DNA of 64,000 nt from Pelagisphaera sp964404745 (lineage in GTDB: Bacteria; Verrucomicrobiota; Verrucomicrobiia; Opitutales; Opitutaceae), in contig CAYOLG010000026.1 in the NCBI GenBank assembly GCA_964404745.1, forward strand, positions 1 to 64,000, written 5' to 3'. Shown here in pieces: positions 45,872 through 54,778 of the stretch. Every line of letters begins with the position of its first letter. Within the stretch, counting starts at the first letter, position 1. A model generated the notes under the pieces. It searched no databases, was not told the origin of the DNA, and worked only from the letters and a program-made list of their open reading frames with translations. The position numbers and the translations under genes were made by a program.

Positions 45872-45954
45872 ACCCGATCTTGTTGCTGGAAGAGTCGCTC
45901 GTTGACAACCGCATAAAAAGACGCCTCTCTTAATAGTTTACTCGCAAAACTTTC

Positions 45955-47811
45955 ATGAACGAAGAAGCCGTACTAGAACTTATTACGCGGAAACCCGAGC
46001 TCAAGCCAGCCAAAGAGAAGCTCGAGTCCATGCAGCCTGGCAGCTATTGTATTCACCAAAGCTGGGGATTTGGGCAAATAAAGGAGTATGATGAAGAGAG
46101 CGGCAAGCTGATCATCGACTTCGAGGGTAAAGAGGGGCATCGGATGGATCCGGGCTTCTGCGTCGTCACTATGCAGGTGCTTCCCCCCGATCATCTAATG
46201 GCTCGTAAAGAGAACGAGCCGGAAGCAATCGCCGAGCTTATTTCGAAGAATCAGTGCGATTTGATCGTCGAATTGCTGAAACAATACCCTAATGGGGCAG
46301 CCAGCGCTACTGAGGTTGAGAGTGTACTAACGCAAGTAGTCGGACCCGATAAATTTAAAAAATGGTGGACGGCTACCAAAAAGATTTTGGCCAAGGATCC
46401 TCGAATCGCCGTTCCGTCCCGTAAAACTGGCATGTACGTGCTCCGAGAGGAACCTGTTAGCATCGAAGAGGAATTGATCGAAGAATACAACGAGACGCAG
46501 TCCGCCAAACGTCGAGTTCTCATCGCCGACAAATTATTGGATACCGTCCGCGAAAAGCCAGAAATCAAGGATCAGCTCGCAGTCGTTCTTCATGGCCTAG
46601 CCACCGCAGTTAAAGAATCCAACCAGCTTTCACTAGCCGAAAAACTCCGCGGAGCTTGGATACGCAACGACTTGGCCGGAATTCTTGAAGTCGATATTTC
46701 CGACTTCGAACCCACCCTGACAGAATTGGTTAGCGATCCCAGCACGCTCGACACACTCGTCAAAGATCTGCCGACTACCCTGCAAACACGCGCTCTAGAG
46801 CTAATCAAGGAGTCGCATCCAGCCGGCTGGAAAGAAATCTCATTCAATCTGCTAAAGAATAGTAGCGGTAAATTCACTACAGACTGCGTAAACTTCCTTC
46901 TGCAAAACGGCTTCGAGGATGAGCTCCTGGAAACCTTTGAACGCTGGCAAACCGAGCAGAATCTTAAAGAGCCAGTCCTCCTATGGATCGTGAAGAATCG
47001 CAACTCGCGCAAATTCGGGGATCTCGTCCGGCCCATGATAACGCCCCGTTTGCTGAACGCGATTTTCTATGCCATCGACTACGAAGCCCTGCAAATCTCC
47101 ACAACGCGCCGCATTCCGTTGGCGGAAGTTCTAAGTGAAGACGCGGAACTGATTCCCGACTTGCTCGCGGATGCTGACTCTGAAACCGCGCGCGACTTAG
47201 CGAACAATTTGCTACTCAACCAAGGTTTCGAAGAACTGACTAAAAAGTCCCTACTGGCTCGCTTCATCAAGATTTTCCCAGCCGTTCAGTCCTTACTGGA
47301 AACGGGAGAAGAGGAAAAGGGCAAAGGACTGGTCGTATCCAAAGAAAGCTACGACAAAGCGGTTGCTGAATACGACGATCTCGTAACTAAGCAGATCCCC
47401 GAAAATAGCAAAGCGATTGGCTTGGCTCGCGAACTGGGCGACTTGAAGGAGAATTCCGAATACAAGATGGCGAAGCAGGACCAAGCATTGCTTCTGGCCC
47501 GGAGAAACAAGCTGGAAATGGATTTACAGCGAGCCAAGATTTCCGACTTCACGGAAATCGGAACGGATGTCGTTGGCATTGGCAGCGTGGTTAAGCTTCT
47601 CGATGAAAACAAGGACAATGAAATTACCTACACGATCCTCGGAGCCTGGGATAGCGACCCAGATAAGCAGATCATCTCCTATCAAACACCGCTGGGTAAA
47701 GCCTTGCTCGGCAAGTCCCCTGGCGAGGAAATCGAACTCCACATCGAGGGCGTTGATAGCCTCCTGAAGATCATGTCCATCGAGCGCTACGTCGATCTCG
47801 TTGCCAACTAG
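45955..47811 (+). CDS. GreA/GreB-family transcript cleavage factor with long N-terminal extension
   Basis: 618 residues, about four times normal GreA length. The C-terminal 160 residues (from about 459) are a complete Gre factor: coiled-coil with acidic tip ELGDLKENSEY (D496, E499 correspond to the residues that hold the catalytic metal) and an FKBP-like domain to the end (PLGKALLGKSPGEEIEL). The first about 455 residues are largely helical; near the front a small beta region SYCIHQSWGFGQI...LIIDFEGKEGHRM resembles a CarD/Tudor-like RNA polymerase-binding fold. Such long Gre proteins occur in Verrucomicrobia. It probably rescues backtracked RNA polymerase, with extra contacts from the extension (inference). 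Confidence 0.88.
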   Translation: MNEEAVLELITRKPELKPAKEKLESMQPGSYCIHQSWGFGQIKEYDEESGKLIIDFEGKEGHRMDPGFCVVTMQVLPPDHLMARKENEPEAIAELISKNQCDLIVELLKQYPNGAASATEVESVLTQVVGPDKFKKWWTATKKILAKDPRIAVPSRKTGMYVLREEPVSIEEELIEEYNETQSAKRRVLIADKLLDTVREKPEIKDQLAVVLHGLATAVKESNQLSLAEKLRGAWIRNDLAGILEVDISDFEPTLTELVSDPSTLDTLVKDLPTTLQTRALELIKESHPAGWKEISFNLLKNSSGKFTTDCVNFLLQNGFEDELLETFERWQTEQNLKEPVLLWIVKNRNSRKFGDLVRPMITPRLLNAIFYAIDYEALQISTTRRIPLAEVLSEDAELIPDLLADADSETARDLANNLLLNQGFEELTKKSLLARFIKIFPAVQSLLETGEEEKGKGLVVSKESYDKAVAEYDDLVTKQIPENSKAIGLARELGDLKENSEYKMAKQDQALLLARRNKLEMDLQRAKISDFTEIGTDVVGIGSVVKLLDENKDNEITYTILGAWDSDPDKQIISYQTPLGKALLGKSPGEEIELHIEGVDSLLKIMSIERYVDLVAN

Positions 47812-47835
47812 GCGCACCTTGCGTCCCTTGTTTAC

Positions 47836-47869
47836 AAGCCGCGGCTGCTCATTGCAAACGCGGCTTTTT
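47836..47869 (+). terminator. Intrinsic terminator after the Gre-family gene
   Basis: AAGCCGCG (47836-47843) pairs with CGCGGCTT (47859-47866) around a 15-base loop and is followed by Ts. It lies 24 bases after the stop. Confidence 0.8.
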
Positions 47870-47907
47870 ACTTCTTAAATCAGCATTCTTCCTTTTTACT
47901 TCCTTTT

Positions 47908-48840
47908 ATGAAGCCCGCTTGGGACACTCTCAAAGTGCTGGCAGAGCCCACCCGCCTGAGGATATTGGCAATGCTTCGCAGCGAGGAGCTTTCCGTAGCC
48001 GAATTGCAGGAAGCTCTAGACATGTCTCAGTCTAGAATCTCATCGCAATTGGCTCTTCTGCGACAGGCAGACCTCGTGGTCGACCGACGGGAAGGGAAGA
48101 AGAGTTTCTATTCCCTGCAGCGAAATCTAGAGCCCACCGACCAATCGCTAATCAAAGCCGCGATCGAATCGGTAGCCAACTCGCCCGAGATGAAGGAGGA
48201 TGAGGACAGCCTGCGACGAGTCATTCAAAAACGACGCAAGGTCGCGGAGGAGTACTTCAACCTCATAGCCGGAAGACTGGGCAAAAACTATTGCCCCGGA
48301 CGTTCGTGGGAGGCCATTGGCCACATGCTCCTCCACTTCGTGCCGAAAATCGTGGTGGCCGATCTTGGAGCTGGAGAAGGCATGATTTCGCAACTTATCG
48401 CCCGGCAAGCGGAAACCGTCTATTGTATCGATAGTTCGCCCAAGATGGTCGAAGTGGGAAAAGAATTAGCGGAGCGTAATCAACTGGAGAATCTCCACTA
48501 TTTGCTGGGAGATGTCGAAGCGGTTCCGCTCGATGACGCAACCGCCCACATTTCCCTACTAAGCCAAGCCCTGCATCATGCTAACCGTCCAGAGCAAGCG
48601 ATCGCTGAAGCCTTTCGGATAACTAAACCCGGCGGGAGAGTCATCATTCTCGATCTGAAAGAACATACATTCGAGAAAGCCAGAGAGCTGTATGCGGATA
48701 CCTGGCTCGGTTTCGCCGAAAATAAAATTCACTCGTGGCTAAGCAATGCCGGCTTCGAGAATGTCTCCGTCTCTACGGTAGCTAAAGAGGCCGAGGAACC
48801 TCGGTTCGAGACCATTTTAGCTACCGGTTTCAAGCGGTAA
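47908..48840 (+). CDS. ArsR-family regulator fused to SAM-dependent methyltransferase
   Basis: 310 residues. N-terminal about 95 residues form an ArsR-type winged helix (LAEPTRLRILAMLRSEELSVAELQ..., MSQSRISSQLALLRQADLVVDRREGKKSFYSL). From about 140 a class I methyltransferase follows with SAM motif VADLGAGEGM and LLSQALHHANRPEQAIAEAFRITKPGGRV. No ArsR metal-binding Cys motif is seen in the helix-turn-helix. Fusions of this kind are found near methionine/SAM-cycle genes in other bacteria and are thought to sense SAM or SAH; no such gene neighbours it here. Convergent with ptsI. Confidence 0.88.
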   Translation: MKPAWDTLKVLAEPTRLRILAMLRSEELSVAELQEALDMSQSRISSQLALLRQADLVVDRREGKKSFYSLQRNLEPTDQSLIKAAIESVANSPEMKEDEDSLRRVIQKRRKVAEEYFNLIAGRLGKNYCPGRSWEAIGHMLLHFVPKIVVADLGAGEGMISQLIARQAETVYCIDSSPKMVEVGKELAERNQLENLHYLLGDVEAVPLDDATAHISLLSQALHHANRPEQAIAEAFRITKPGGRVIILDLKEHTFEKARELYADTWLGFAENKIHSWLSNAGFENVSVSTVAKEAEEPRFETILATGFKR

Positions 48841-48948
48841 GGCAGAGTCCCAGTCGGGAATCGCCCGCGTCTCGCGCGCAAAATTGAGGCGCCTATCCCA
48901 TTCCCTGTTTTACTGGACCAATCGCGACGAGACCGAGTAGACAAAAAT

Positions 48949-48978
48949 GCCCGCGGACCACGGGCGACCCCGGCCTAC
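48949..48978. repeat. Degenerate REP-like half
   Basis: GCCCGCGG...CCACGGGCG hairpin followed by CCTAC ending at 48978, between the converging ArsR-fusion and ptsI genes. Only one half is recognisable. Confidence 0.35.
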
Positions 48979-48995
48979 GACAAGAACTATGCCAA

Positions 48996-50762
48996 TTAAG
49001 ATATCGATGCCATCCGCGAATCATAAAAGGCGGTTAGATTTTCGAGTATCTTTATGGAGTCGGTTTCCAAGAGGGCCATTTCAGCCAAATCTCGCGCCTC
49101 TTTTAGCTCCATGCTCTGCACGACAAACTTAGCATGGGGCAGCAAGCTGGGCGACATGCTTAAAGATTCGATCCCCAACCCAATCAGCAAGGGCACCAGA
49201 ATGGGATCTCCCGCCATCTCGCCGCATATCGATACATCCACATCTCCCTCCGCCGCCGCTTTGACAATCATGTCCAGCAATCTGATCACCGCTGGGTGCG
49301 TGGGCTCGTAAAGATGGGCGACACGATCGTTCAACCGATCAACAGCCATGAGATATTGAATAAGATCATTCGAGCCAATACTGAAAAACGAGCTCTCTGA
49401 AACGAGAGTGTCACAAGCAATAGCGGCGCTGGGGATCTCGATCATAGATCCGGTTTCAATCGATTCGTTAAAAGCTATCTCTTCGCTTCGCAACTGCTCT
49501 TTGGCAATTTCCAGGCATTCGTTGGCCTGTTTCAGCTCCTCGGCACCGCTTATCATAGGATACATGACTTTGACATTCCCATGCACGCTCGCCCGCAATA
49601 TGGCCCGCAACTGAGTAGCGAAAATGTCAATGTTGTCCAAACAGTATCTTATTGCTCTGTATCCAAGAAATGGATTAGCCTCATGCTGCATCCCCAGTTC
49701 TGGCGATAAAGATATTTTGTCCCCGCCTAAATCGAGAGTGCGAATGACAACCGGACGGCCATCCATCGCCTCCGCGGCGGCACGATAAGCCTCGTATTGC
49801 TCATCCTCGGTCGGCAGAGATCGCGATTTGAGAAAAAGGTACTCGGTTCTAAAGAGGCCAACGCCATCCGCCCCGATCTCTAGGGCCTTTTTCGCCTCTT
49901 GGGCCGTTTCTATGTTCGCCTGCAACTGGATCGGGTGGCCATCCTTAGTCTCGGATACTTTTTTTGAAAATGCGATGAGTCGTTCCTCGATCGAGGTCCT
50001 CTCATCTTTGAGCTTCCCGTAGCGAAACAGCGTATCCTCACTCGGATTGACCACGACTTTGCCTTCATAGCCATCGACGAGAACGATATCTCCGGGCACG
50101 ACCTTCTGGGAGATATTTCCCAGCCCAACCACAGCGGGAATATTCATAGACCTAGCCACGATGACCGTGTGTCCAGTCTTGCCACCTAGATCAGTCACTA
50201 AAGCCAGGACGTGGTCTTTATCAATACTCGCCGAATCCGACGGGGCGATTTCCTGGGCTACCACCACGTGCTTGTTGTCAGGCCGCTCTCCATCATCTTC
50301 CAGCGATTGCCCGGTAAGGTTACTCACTAGGCGACGCATGACATCCCTGATGTCACTCGCTCGCTCACGGAGATACTCGTCATCGATTTGACCAAATGCT
50401 TCGATATATCGTTTGCCGACCCGCCACAGCGAGGCCTCGACATTCTCCTCAGAGGCTTCCATTTCCCGGACAATCTCGTCAATCAAGGCCTGATCCTCCA
50501 GTACCATCAGGTGGGCATCAAAAATTCGGGCTTCCTCCTCGCCCAAACTTTCCTCCACCTGGTCCCGAATCTTCTGAATCTGTTTCCTAGTGGATAGAAG
50601 GGCGTTTTCAAAACGCGCGACTTCCGCCTCGTGCGAGGCCGCATCTACTTGATACTTCGGAATCGCGATCTCCCTCTCCCGCAGAATCGAAACCGGTCCA
50701 TGAGCAATGCCTGGGGATGCTCCGATCCCCTTATACTCTTTTTCCTCTCTTCTCGGTTCCAT
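48996..50762 (-). CDS. ptsI: PTS enzyme I (phosphoenolpyruvate-protein phosphotransferase)
   Basis: Cytoplasmic enzyme I that moves phosphate from PEP to HPr. 588 residues from the ATG at 50762 (MEPRREEKEYKGIGASPGIAHG); the open frame upstream overlaps ispE and is not family sequence. The phosphorylated His is H198 in DLGGKTGHTVIVARSM, where most relatives have TSH. PEP-domain landmarks are IRTLDLGGDK, EANPFLGYRAIRY and the catalytic VDVSICGEMAGDP Cys region. It follows ispE with a 50-base gap. No HPr, HPr kinase or EII gene is in the window, so its partners lie elsewhere; a regulatory PTS is possible. Confidence 0.94.
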   Translation of the reverse strand: MEPRREEKEYKGIGASPGIAHGPVSILREREIAIPKYQVDAASHEAEVARFENALLSTRKQIQKIRDQVEESLGEEEARIFDAHLMVLEDQALIDEIVREMEASEENVEASLWRVGKRYIEAFGQIDDEYLRERASDIRDVMRRLVSNLTGQSLEDDGERPDNKHVVVAQEIAPSDSASIDKDHVLALVTDLGGKTGHTVIVARSMNIPAVVGLGNISQKVVPGDIVLVDGYEGKVVVNPSEDTLFRYGKLKDERTSIEERLIAFSKKVSETKDGHPIQLQANIETAQEAKKALEIGADGVGLFRTEYLFLKSRSLPTEDEQYEAYRAAAEAMDGRPVVIRTLDLGGDKISLSPELGMQHEANPFLGYRAIRYCLDNIDIFATQLRAILRASVHGNVKVMYPMISGAEELKQANECLEIAKEQLRSEEIAFNESIETGSMIEIPSAAIACDTLVSESSFFSIGSNDLIQYLMAVDRLNDRVAHLYEPTHPAVIRLLDMIVKAAAEGDVDVSICGEMAGDPILVPLLIGLGIESLSMSPSLLPHAKFVVQSMELKEARDLAEMALLETDSIKILENLTAFYDSRMASIS

Positions 50763-50812
50763 TTTGATTATTTCGAAAGCCGCGACAAGCGCAAGCCCGC
50801 CCTCGCTGGGCT

Positions 50813-51724
50813 TCACGATGAAATGCCTGAACCTTCCGTCAACCCTATATCCGAAATAGTGGTTTCCTGGAAAAACGCCCGTGGACCCCAGCATTCCCGG
50901 ACAATCTCTCGAATTCTCCGAAATGCCTCCGCTGGGCCAATCGCGAAACAAGCGCTTCCGCTGCCCGAAAGCAGACAGCGGCACCCAGTTTCTTGGAGGA
51001 TCTTATTCTTCACCAAGAGTATACAGGGATATTTATTGCTCACCAAGGGATCAAAGCTGTTTCGCAAAAGTTCTGCCAATCGCAAATCCCCGCGACCCCA
51101 CTGATCCAAAACGAGCTCCACTTCTTGAGGACTGGTATACTGGGATGGGTCGGCAGCCAACGCCTCGTAGGCCCATGCCGTCGATATCCCAAAACTCGGT
51201 TTGAAAAGAGCGACGGGGGCGGCATCGAGTGATTGTCGCTGTAGCTCACTCAAAGATTCCAGCCTTTCCCCACGGCCTCTCATGACAACCGGTTTTCCTT
51301 TTAAAAATAATGGGCAATCGGATCCTAGTTCGGCGGCCAATTCTATCAGGGATGCTTCGTCGTCGATCTCGAAAAGCCCTGACAAGCCTCTGAGGACCCC
51401 AGCCGCGTTACTGCTACCGCCCCCTAGTCCGGCACCGATAGGAATCCGCTTCTCAAGCTCCATATCGATGCCAACCTCCAACCCGAATTTATCGAGAAAT
51501 AACTCCGCAGCCCGCCAAGCTAAATTATCCGGTCCATCGGATAGATCCGCTCCAAATATCCGTAGACTGATGCCGGCTTTGCTTGAGCTGCGTCTCAAAC
51601 GCAACCGATCTCCAAACGCTAGTGGGGTGACCAAGCTGACGAGCTCGTGGAAACCGTCCTCCCGCTTTCCGGTGATGGCGAGGAGCCAGTTGATTTTAGC
51701 GGGACACAACAATTCGATAGGCAT
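50813..51724 (-). CDS. ispE: 4-diphosphocytidyl-2-C-methyl-D-erythritol kinase
   Basis: GHMP-fold kinase of the MEP isoprenoid pathway that phosphorylates CDP-methylerythritol. 303 residues from the ATG at 51724 (MPIELLCPAKINWLLAITG), matching the family start with its substrate-binding PAKIN. ATP loop PIGAGLGGGSSNAAGVL, and the C-terminal LLSGSGSACFAIG. The frame extends to 51799 without similarity. It is upstream of ptsI on the same strand and is divergent from pyrF; ispD and ispF lie about 2 kb away on the other strand, so three MEP genes are clustered here. Confidence 0.94.
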   Translation of the reverse strand: MPIELLCPAKINWLLAITGKREDGFHELVSLVTPLAFGDRLRLRRSSSKAGISLRIFGADLSDGPDNLAWRAAELFLDKFGLEVGIDMELEKRIPIGAGLGGGSSNAAGVLRGLSGLFEIDDEASLIELAAELGSDCPLFLKGKPVVMRGRGERLESLSELQRQSLDAAPVALFKPSFGISTAWAYEALAADPSQYTSPQEVELVLDQWGRGDLRLAELLRNSFDPLVSNKYPCILLVKNKILQETGCRCLLSGSGSACFAIGPAEAFRRIREIVRECWGPRAFFQETTISDIGLTEGSGISS

Positions 51725-51954
51725 CGGGAAAACTTGGCACTTGGTATTAAACGCTGAACAGGTACGCGCATTGAGCAAGCTCGCAATCCGTTCCGCCAAA
51801 AGGTAGCGCCCTTGCCTGTAATAGGGCCGAATTGACGAGGGCGCTTGCCGTCTTTTCGACAGAATCCAATTGATTCAAGCGCAACGGGACTCAATTCAAC
51901 CTATTTGCCTTTGCCACTTGTGCGCTAAGCTATCTTGATGACTCCACTGTGAAG

Positions 51955-52671
51955 ATGAGTACCAACAATGGAACCAAGCAATGCCAGTTGATTCTCGCTC
52001 TTGATCTCGAAGACCGGAAATCAGCTATCGAACTTTTGCAACGGGCAGGGAACGAACTTCGGTGGGTCAAAATCGGCCTGCAAATGTTTACCCGCTATGG
52101 GCCGGACTATGTACGTGAAATCGCCAGTCTAGGGAAAAGGGTCTTTCTCGACCTCAAGCTGCACGACATCCCCAACACCGTGGCTAAAGCCGTCGAATCG
52201 ATCAGTGAACTGCCAATCGATATGCTGACTATCCACGCATCCGGGGGAAAAGAAATGATGCGTCGAGCGGTCGCCTCCCAACAAGAGGCATCGCCCAACC
52301 TAAAGCTCCTTGGAGTCACCGTTCTCACATCCATGGATCACATTTCCCTATCGGAGACCGGTGTAAGCCGCAGTCCCGAGGATCAGGTCCTGGCTCTTGC
52401 GAATCTGGCCTCGACAGCTGGGATGAGCGCTCTGGTTTGCTCTCCACACGAAGTCGGGAAGATTCACGCGATCCACGGAGACACTTTTGCCCTAGTAACG
52501 CCAGGCATACGTCCCTCAGGATCAGATGCCGGCGATCAAAAGCGTATCATGACCCCTATAGAGGCCGCTCGAGCAGGGAGCGACTTTATCGTAGTTGGAC
52601 GCCCCATCTATCAAGCAGCCAACCCCCAGGATGTCGTCAGTCGCATCCACGAAGAGCTGCAAGCATCGTGA
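51955..52671 (+). CDS. pyrF: Orotidine 5'-phosphate decarboxylase
   Basis: Last step of UMP synthesis: decarboxylates OMP. 238 residues from the ATG 51955 (a GTG two codons earlier is possible). Catalytic motif FLDLKLHDIPNTV supplies the Asp-Lys-Asp cluster; LALDLEDRKSAI at the start, VTPGIRPSGSDAGDQKR for phosphate binding, and DFIVVGRPIYQA at the end are all typical. The next gene begins with a GTG that overlaps its stop (GTGA), so the two are translationally coupled. It is divergent from ispE. Confidence 0.95.
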   Translation: MSTNNGTKQCQLILALDLEDRKSAIELLQRAGNELRWVKIGLQMFTRYGPDYVREIASLGKRVFLDLKLHDIPNTVAKAVESISELPIDMLTIHASGGKEMMRRAVASQQEASPNLKLLGVTVLTSMDHISLSETGVSRSPEDQVLALANLASTAGMSALVCSPHEVGKIHAIHGDTFALVTPGIRPSGSDAGDQKRIMTPIEAARAGSDFIVVGRPIYQAANPQDVVSRIHEELQAS

Positions 52672-53453
52672 CCCATTTGGACTTCGTTCCCAAGTTCCTC
52701 AAGGGCGCCGGGGTGGAAATCGGCGCCTTCGAATCACCCGTTCCTGGAATCAAGCCTATCTACGTGGACAAGTTCAGAGAGTTTGGGGGAAAACCGTGCC
52801 AAGCGGACTACTATGGGGAAGCCGTTGACCTCCCCTTCCTCGACAACTCACTAGACTACATCGTCGCTTCCCACGTCCTTGAACACACTGCCAATCCTAT
52901 TGCCGCTCTCGTCGAGTGGTACCGCGTTCTTAGGCCAGGCGGTATCGCCTATATTGTGGTTCCCGACAAGCGCTTCACCTGGGACCGGGGAAGGCCGGAT
53001 ACCAGTCTGGAACATATGATCGAAGACTTCGAAAATGAGGTGACGGACTGCGATCCAACCCATATCGACGATTTCGCTTTCGGAATCGATTGGGGCGAAT
53101 TCGCAGCCATTTCCGATGCGAACCTTATCGAGGCGCAACGACGGCACTACGCCGACTCTTGCAAAGAGCAGGTGGCTCGAGGTAAGGAAATCAATATACA
53201 TTTTCACGTATTCTCGCCCAGCAATTTTAGATCCTTCATTGCCGACGCTTCGCAGATGGACAAAATTCCATTCGACTGGACAATCGAAGCATTCGAGGAG
53301 AGCTTCCCTGACGAGCATAAAAACGGCATTCTCGCAATTCTGGAGAAACGGGCTAATAGGCAATGGCGAGACTCCGTTGCCACGATTGCAGCTAAGCTCT
53401 TTAATCGCTCCTTCCCTTTGTCTAAAACCGCCGTTTCCTTCGACAAGCCTTAA
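52668..53453 (+). CDS. Class I SAM-dependent methyltransferase (type 11-like)
   Basis: 261 residues starting at GTG 52668, which overlaps the pyrF stop by four bases; the open frame further upstream lies inside pyrF. SAM motif GVEIGAFESPVPG, a second motif DYIVASHVLEHTANP and RVLRPGGIAYIVVPDKRFTWDRGRP define a Methyltransf_11-like fold. The C-terminal part (NIHFHVFSPSNF) is found in methyltransferases near sugar or cell-surface glycan genes. The target is not known. It is coupled to pyrF in front and to ispD behind (stop and start share one base), so it belongs to a housekeeping operon. Confidence 0.88.
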   Translation: MTHLDFVPKFLKGAGVEIGAFESPVPGIKPIYVDKFREFGGKPCQADYYGEAVDLPFLDNSLDYIVASHVLEHTANPIAALVEWYRVLRPGGIAYIVVPDKRFTWDRGRPDTSLEHMIEDFENEVTDCDPTHIDDFAFGIDWGEFAAISDANLIEAQRRHYADSCKEQVARGKEINIHFHVFSPSNFRSFIADASQMDKIPFDWTIEAFEESFPDEHKNGILAILEKRANRQWRDSVATIAAKLFNRSFPLSKTAVSFDKP

Positions 53454-54175
53454 TGGACAAAACAGAGACTCCACTGGGTTCAATGGCGGCCATCCTGCTC
53501 GCGGGAGGTTCGGGTCGACGGCTTTCCAAAGAAGCTCCGGATAAACTCCTTCTCGAAGTCGAGAAGAAGCCAATCATCCAATACTCGCTGGAAGCATTTG
53601 CTCGTAGCGAATGTATAGATACAGTCGTGATCGTTTTTCGCGATGAGATCCAGCGCGAAGCCATCGCCCGGATCGTTCCCGAGAACCTGACCCATTCACT
53701 GCTTTGGACGCGGGGCGGAGCAGAGCGGCAAGACTCGGTCTGGGCGGGCTTGCAGATTTTGCCCAGACAGACAAAGGTCGTCCTCATCCATGATGGAGCT
53801 AGACCCATGGTCACTAATCAAGCCATTGACCAAGTGGCCTTAGCAGCAAGGGACCAGCACGCTGCCTGTCTCGCCCACCGAGTTACAGACACGATCAAGC
53901 AAGCTACAGATTCTAATGGTGAATACATTTTGAGGACACTGAAACGGGACGAGATTTGGGCTATGCAGACGCCCCAGGCTTTCGATTACAGGCTGATCTA
54001 CGACGGCTACTCCAAAATCATAGCTTCCGGGCAAACGGTCACAGACGATCTGGCGGCCATTGAGAATCAATCCATCCCAACCACATTAATCGAAAGCCCT
54101 ACCCCCAACCCGAAGTTGACCAACCCGGAAGACATTGCCTACCTTGAGTTTCTCAGGCGACGTTTACGTAACTAA
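53453..54175 (+). CDS. ispD: 2-C-methyl-D-erythritol 4-phosphate cytidylyltransferase
   Basis: Third step of the MEP pathway: joins CTP and methylerythritol phosphate. 240 residues. The nucleotide-binding start AAILLAGGSGRRL is followed by PDKLLLEVEKKPIIQYSLEAF, VLIHDGARPMV and WAMQTPQAFDYRLIYDGY, all conserved IspD positions. The ATG overlaps the preceding TAA by one base, which implies coupled translation. ispF follows 29 bases later. Three of its pathway partners' genes (ispE, ispF and this one) are within 4 kb. Confidence 0.95.
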   Translation: MDKTETPLGSMAAILLAGGSGRRLSKEAPDKLLLEVEKKPIIQYSLEAFARSECIDTVVIVFRDEIQREAIARIVPENLTHSLLWTRGGAERQDSVWAGLQILPRQTKVVLIHDGARPMVTNQAIDQVALAARDQHAACLAHRVTDTIKQATDSNGEYILRTLKRDEIWAMQTPQAFDYRLIYDGYSKIIASGQTVTDDLAAIENQSIPTTLIESPTPNPKLTNPEDIAYLEFLRRRLRN

Positions 54176-54204
54176 AAATACGCCTCTTGGCATCCAAATA
54201 CCTA

Positions 54205-54708
54205 ATGAAAATACGAATTGGCCACGGCTACGATATCCATCCCCTCAAGGATGGTCGGCCAATGATACTCGGCGGCATCGATTTCGATACGCCTTACGGG
54301 CTGGAGGGCCACTCCGATGCGGATGCTCTCACCCATGCCATCTGCGATTCCTTGCTCGGAGCGGCAGGACTCGACGATATCGGGTACCACTTTCCCGATA
54401 CAGAGCCTAGATACAAGGATATCGACTCCCAAAAGTTGCTATCGGAAGTCGTCTCTATGCTGAGAGCGAAAGGATTCGCTATCGGGAATATCGACGCCAC
54501 GGTTGTAGCCGAAAAACCTAAAATAGGCCCCCGCATACCAGAAATGAAACGCCGCCTCGCCCAAAGCGCCCAAATTTCCGTCGAGCAAATCGGCATCAAG
54601 GCGACCACCAACGAAAAGCTGGGGGCGATCGGAAGAGGCGAGGGAATCGCAGCCTTCGCCAGTTGCCTGATCCAAACAGAAGACGCCGCCAACACTCCAG
54701 GGGCCTAG
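54205..54708 (+). CDS. ispF: 2-C-methyl-D-erythritol 2,4-cyclodiphosphate synthase
   Basis: Makes the cyclic diphosphate in the MEP pathway; acts as a trimer with zinc. 167 residues from the ATG at 54205 (MKIRIGHGYDIH); a TTG at 54187 is an unlikely earlier start. Metal ligands are in HGYDIHPL (Asp, His) and the His in EGHSDADALTHAICD. LLGAAGLDDIGYHFPDTEP and the late IKATTNEKLGAIGRGEGIAA are typical. Last gene of the pyrF-methyltransferase-ispD-ispF series. Confidence 0.96.
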   Translation: MKIRIGHGYDIHPLKDGRPMILGGIDFDTPYGLEGHSDADALTHAICDSLLGAAGLDDIGYHFPDTEPRYKDIDSQKLLSEVVSMLRAKGFAIGNIDATVVAEKPKIGPRIPEMKRRLAQSAQISVEQIGIKATTNEKLGAIGRGEGIAAFASCLIQTEDAANTPGA

Positions 54709-54778
54709 ACCATTCGATTCTTCGGACCCCCAGAGCCAATTTACTGTCACAAACGAATTCAATGAATCGCCTGCAATT

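Noticed and set aside
45900..45940. Sigma70 promoter with TTGACA before the Gre-family gene
   Set aside because: TTGACA at 45902 has no acceptable -10 hexamer at 16-18 bases; the nearest TAATAG is 23 bases away.
50763..50984. HPr-like extension in front of ptsI
   Set aside because: Checked because enzyme I can be fused to HPr, but the frame overlaps ispE in another phase and has no HPr His motif.
52437..52667. N-terminal extension of the methyltransferase into pyrF
   Set aside because: The extra residues overlap pyrF completely and show no family sequence; the GTG at the pyrF stop gives a proper start.
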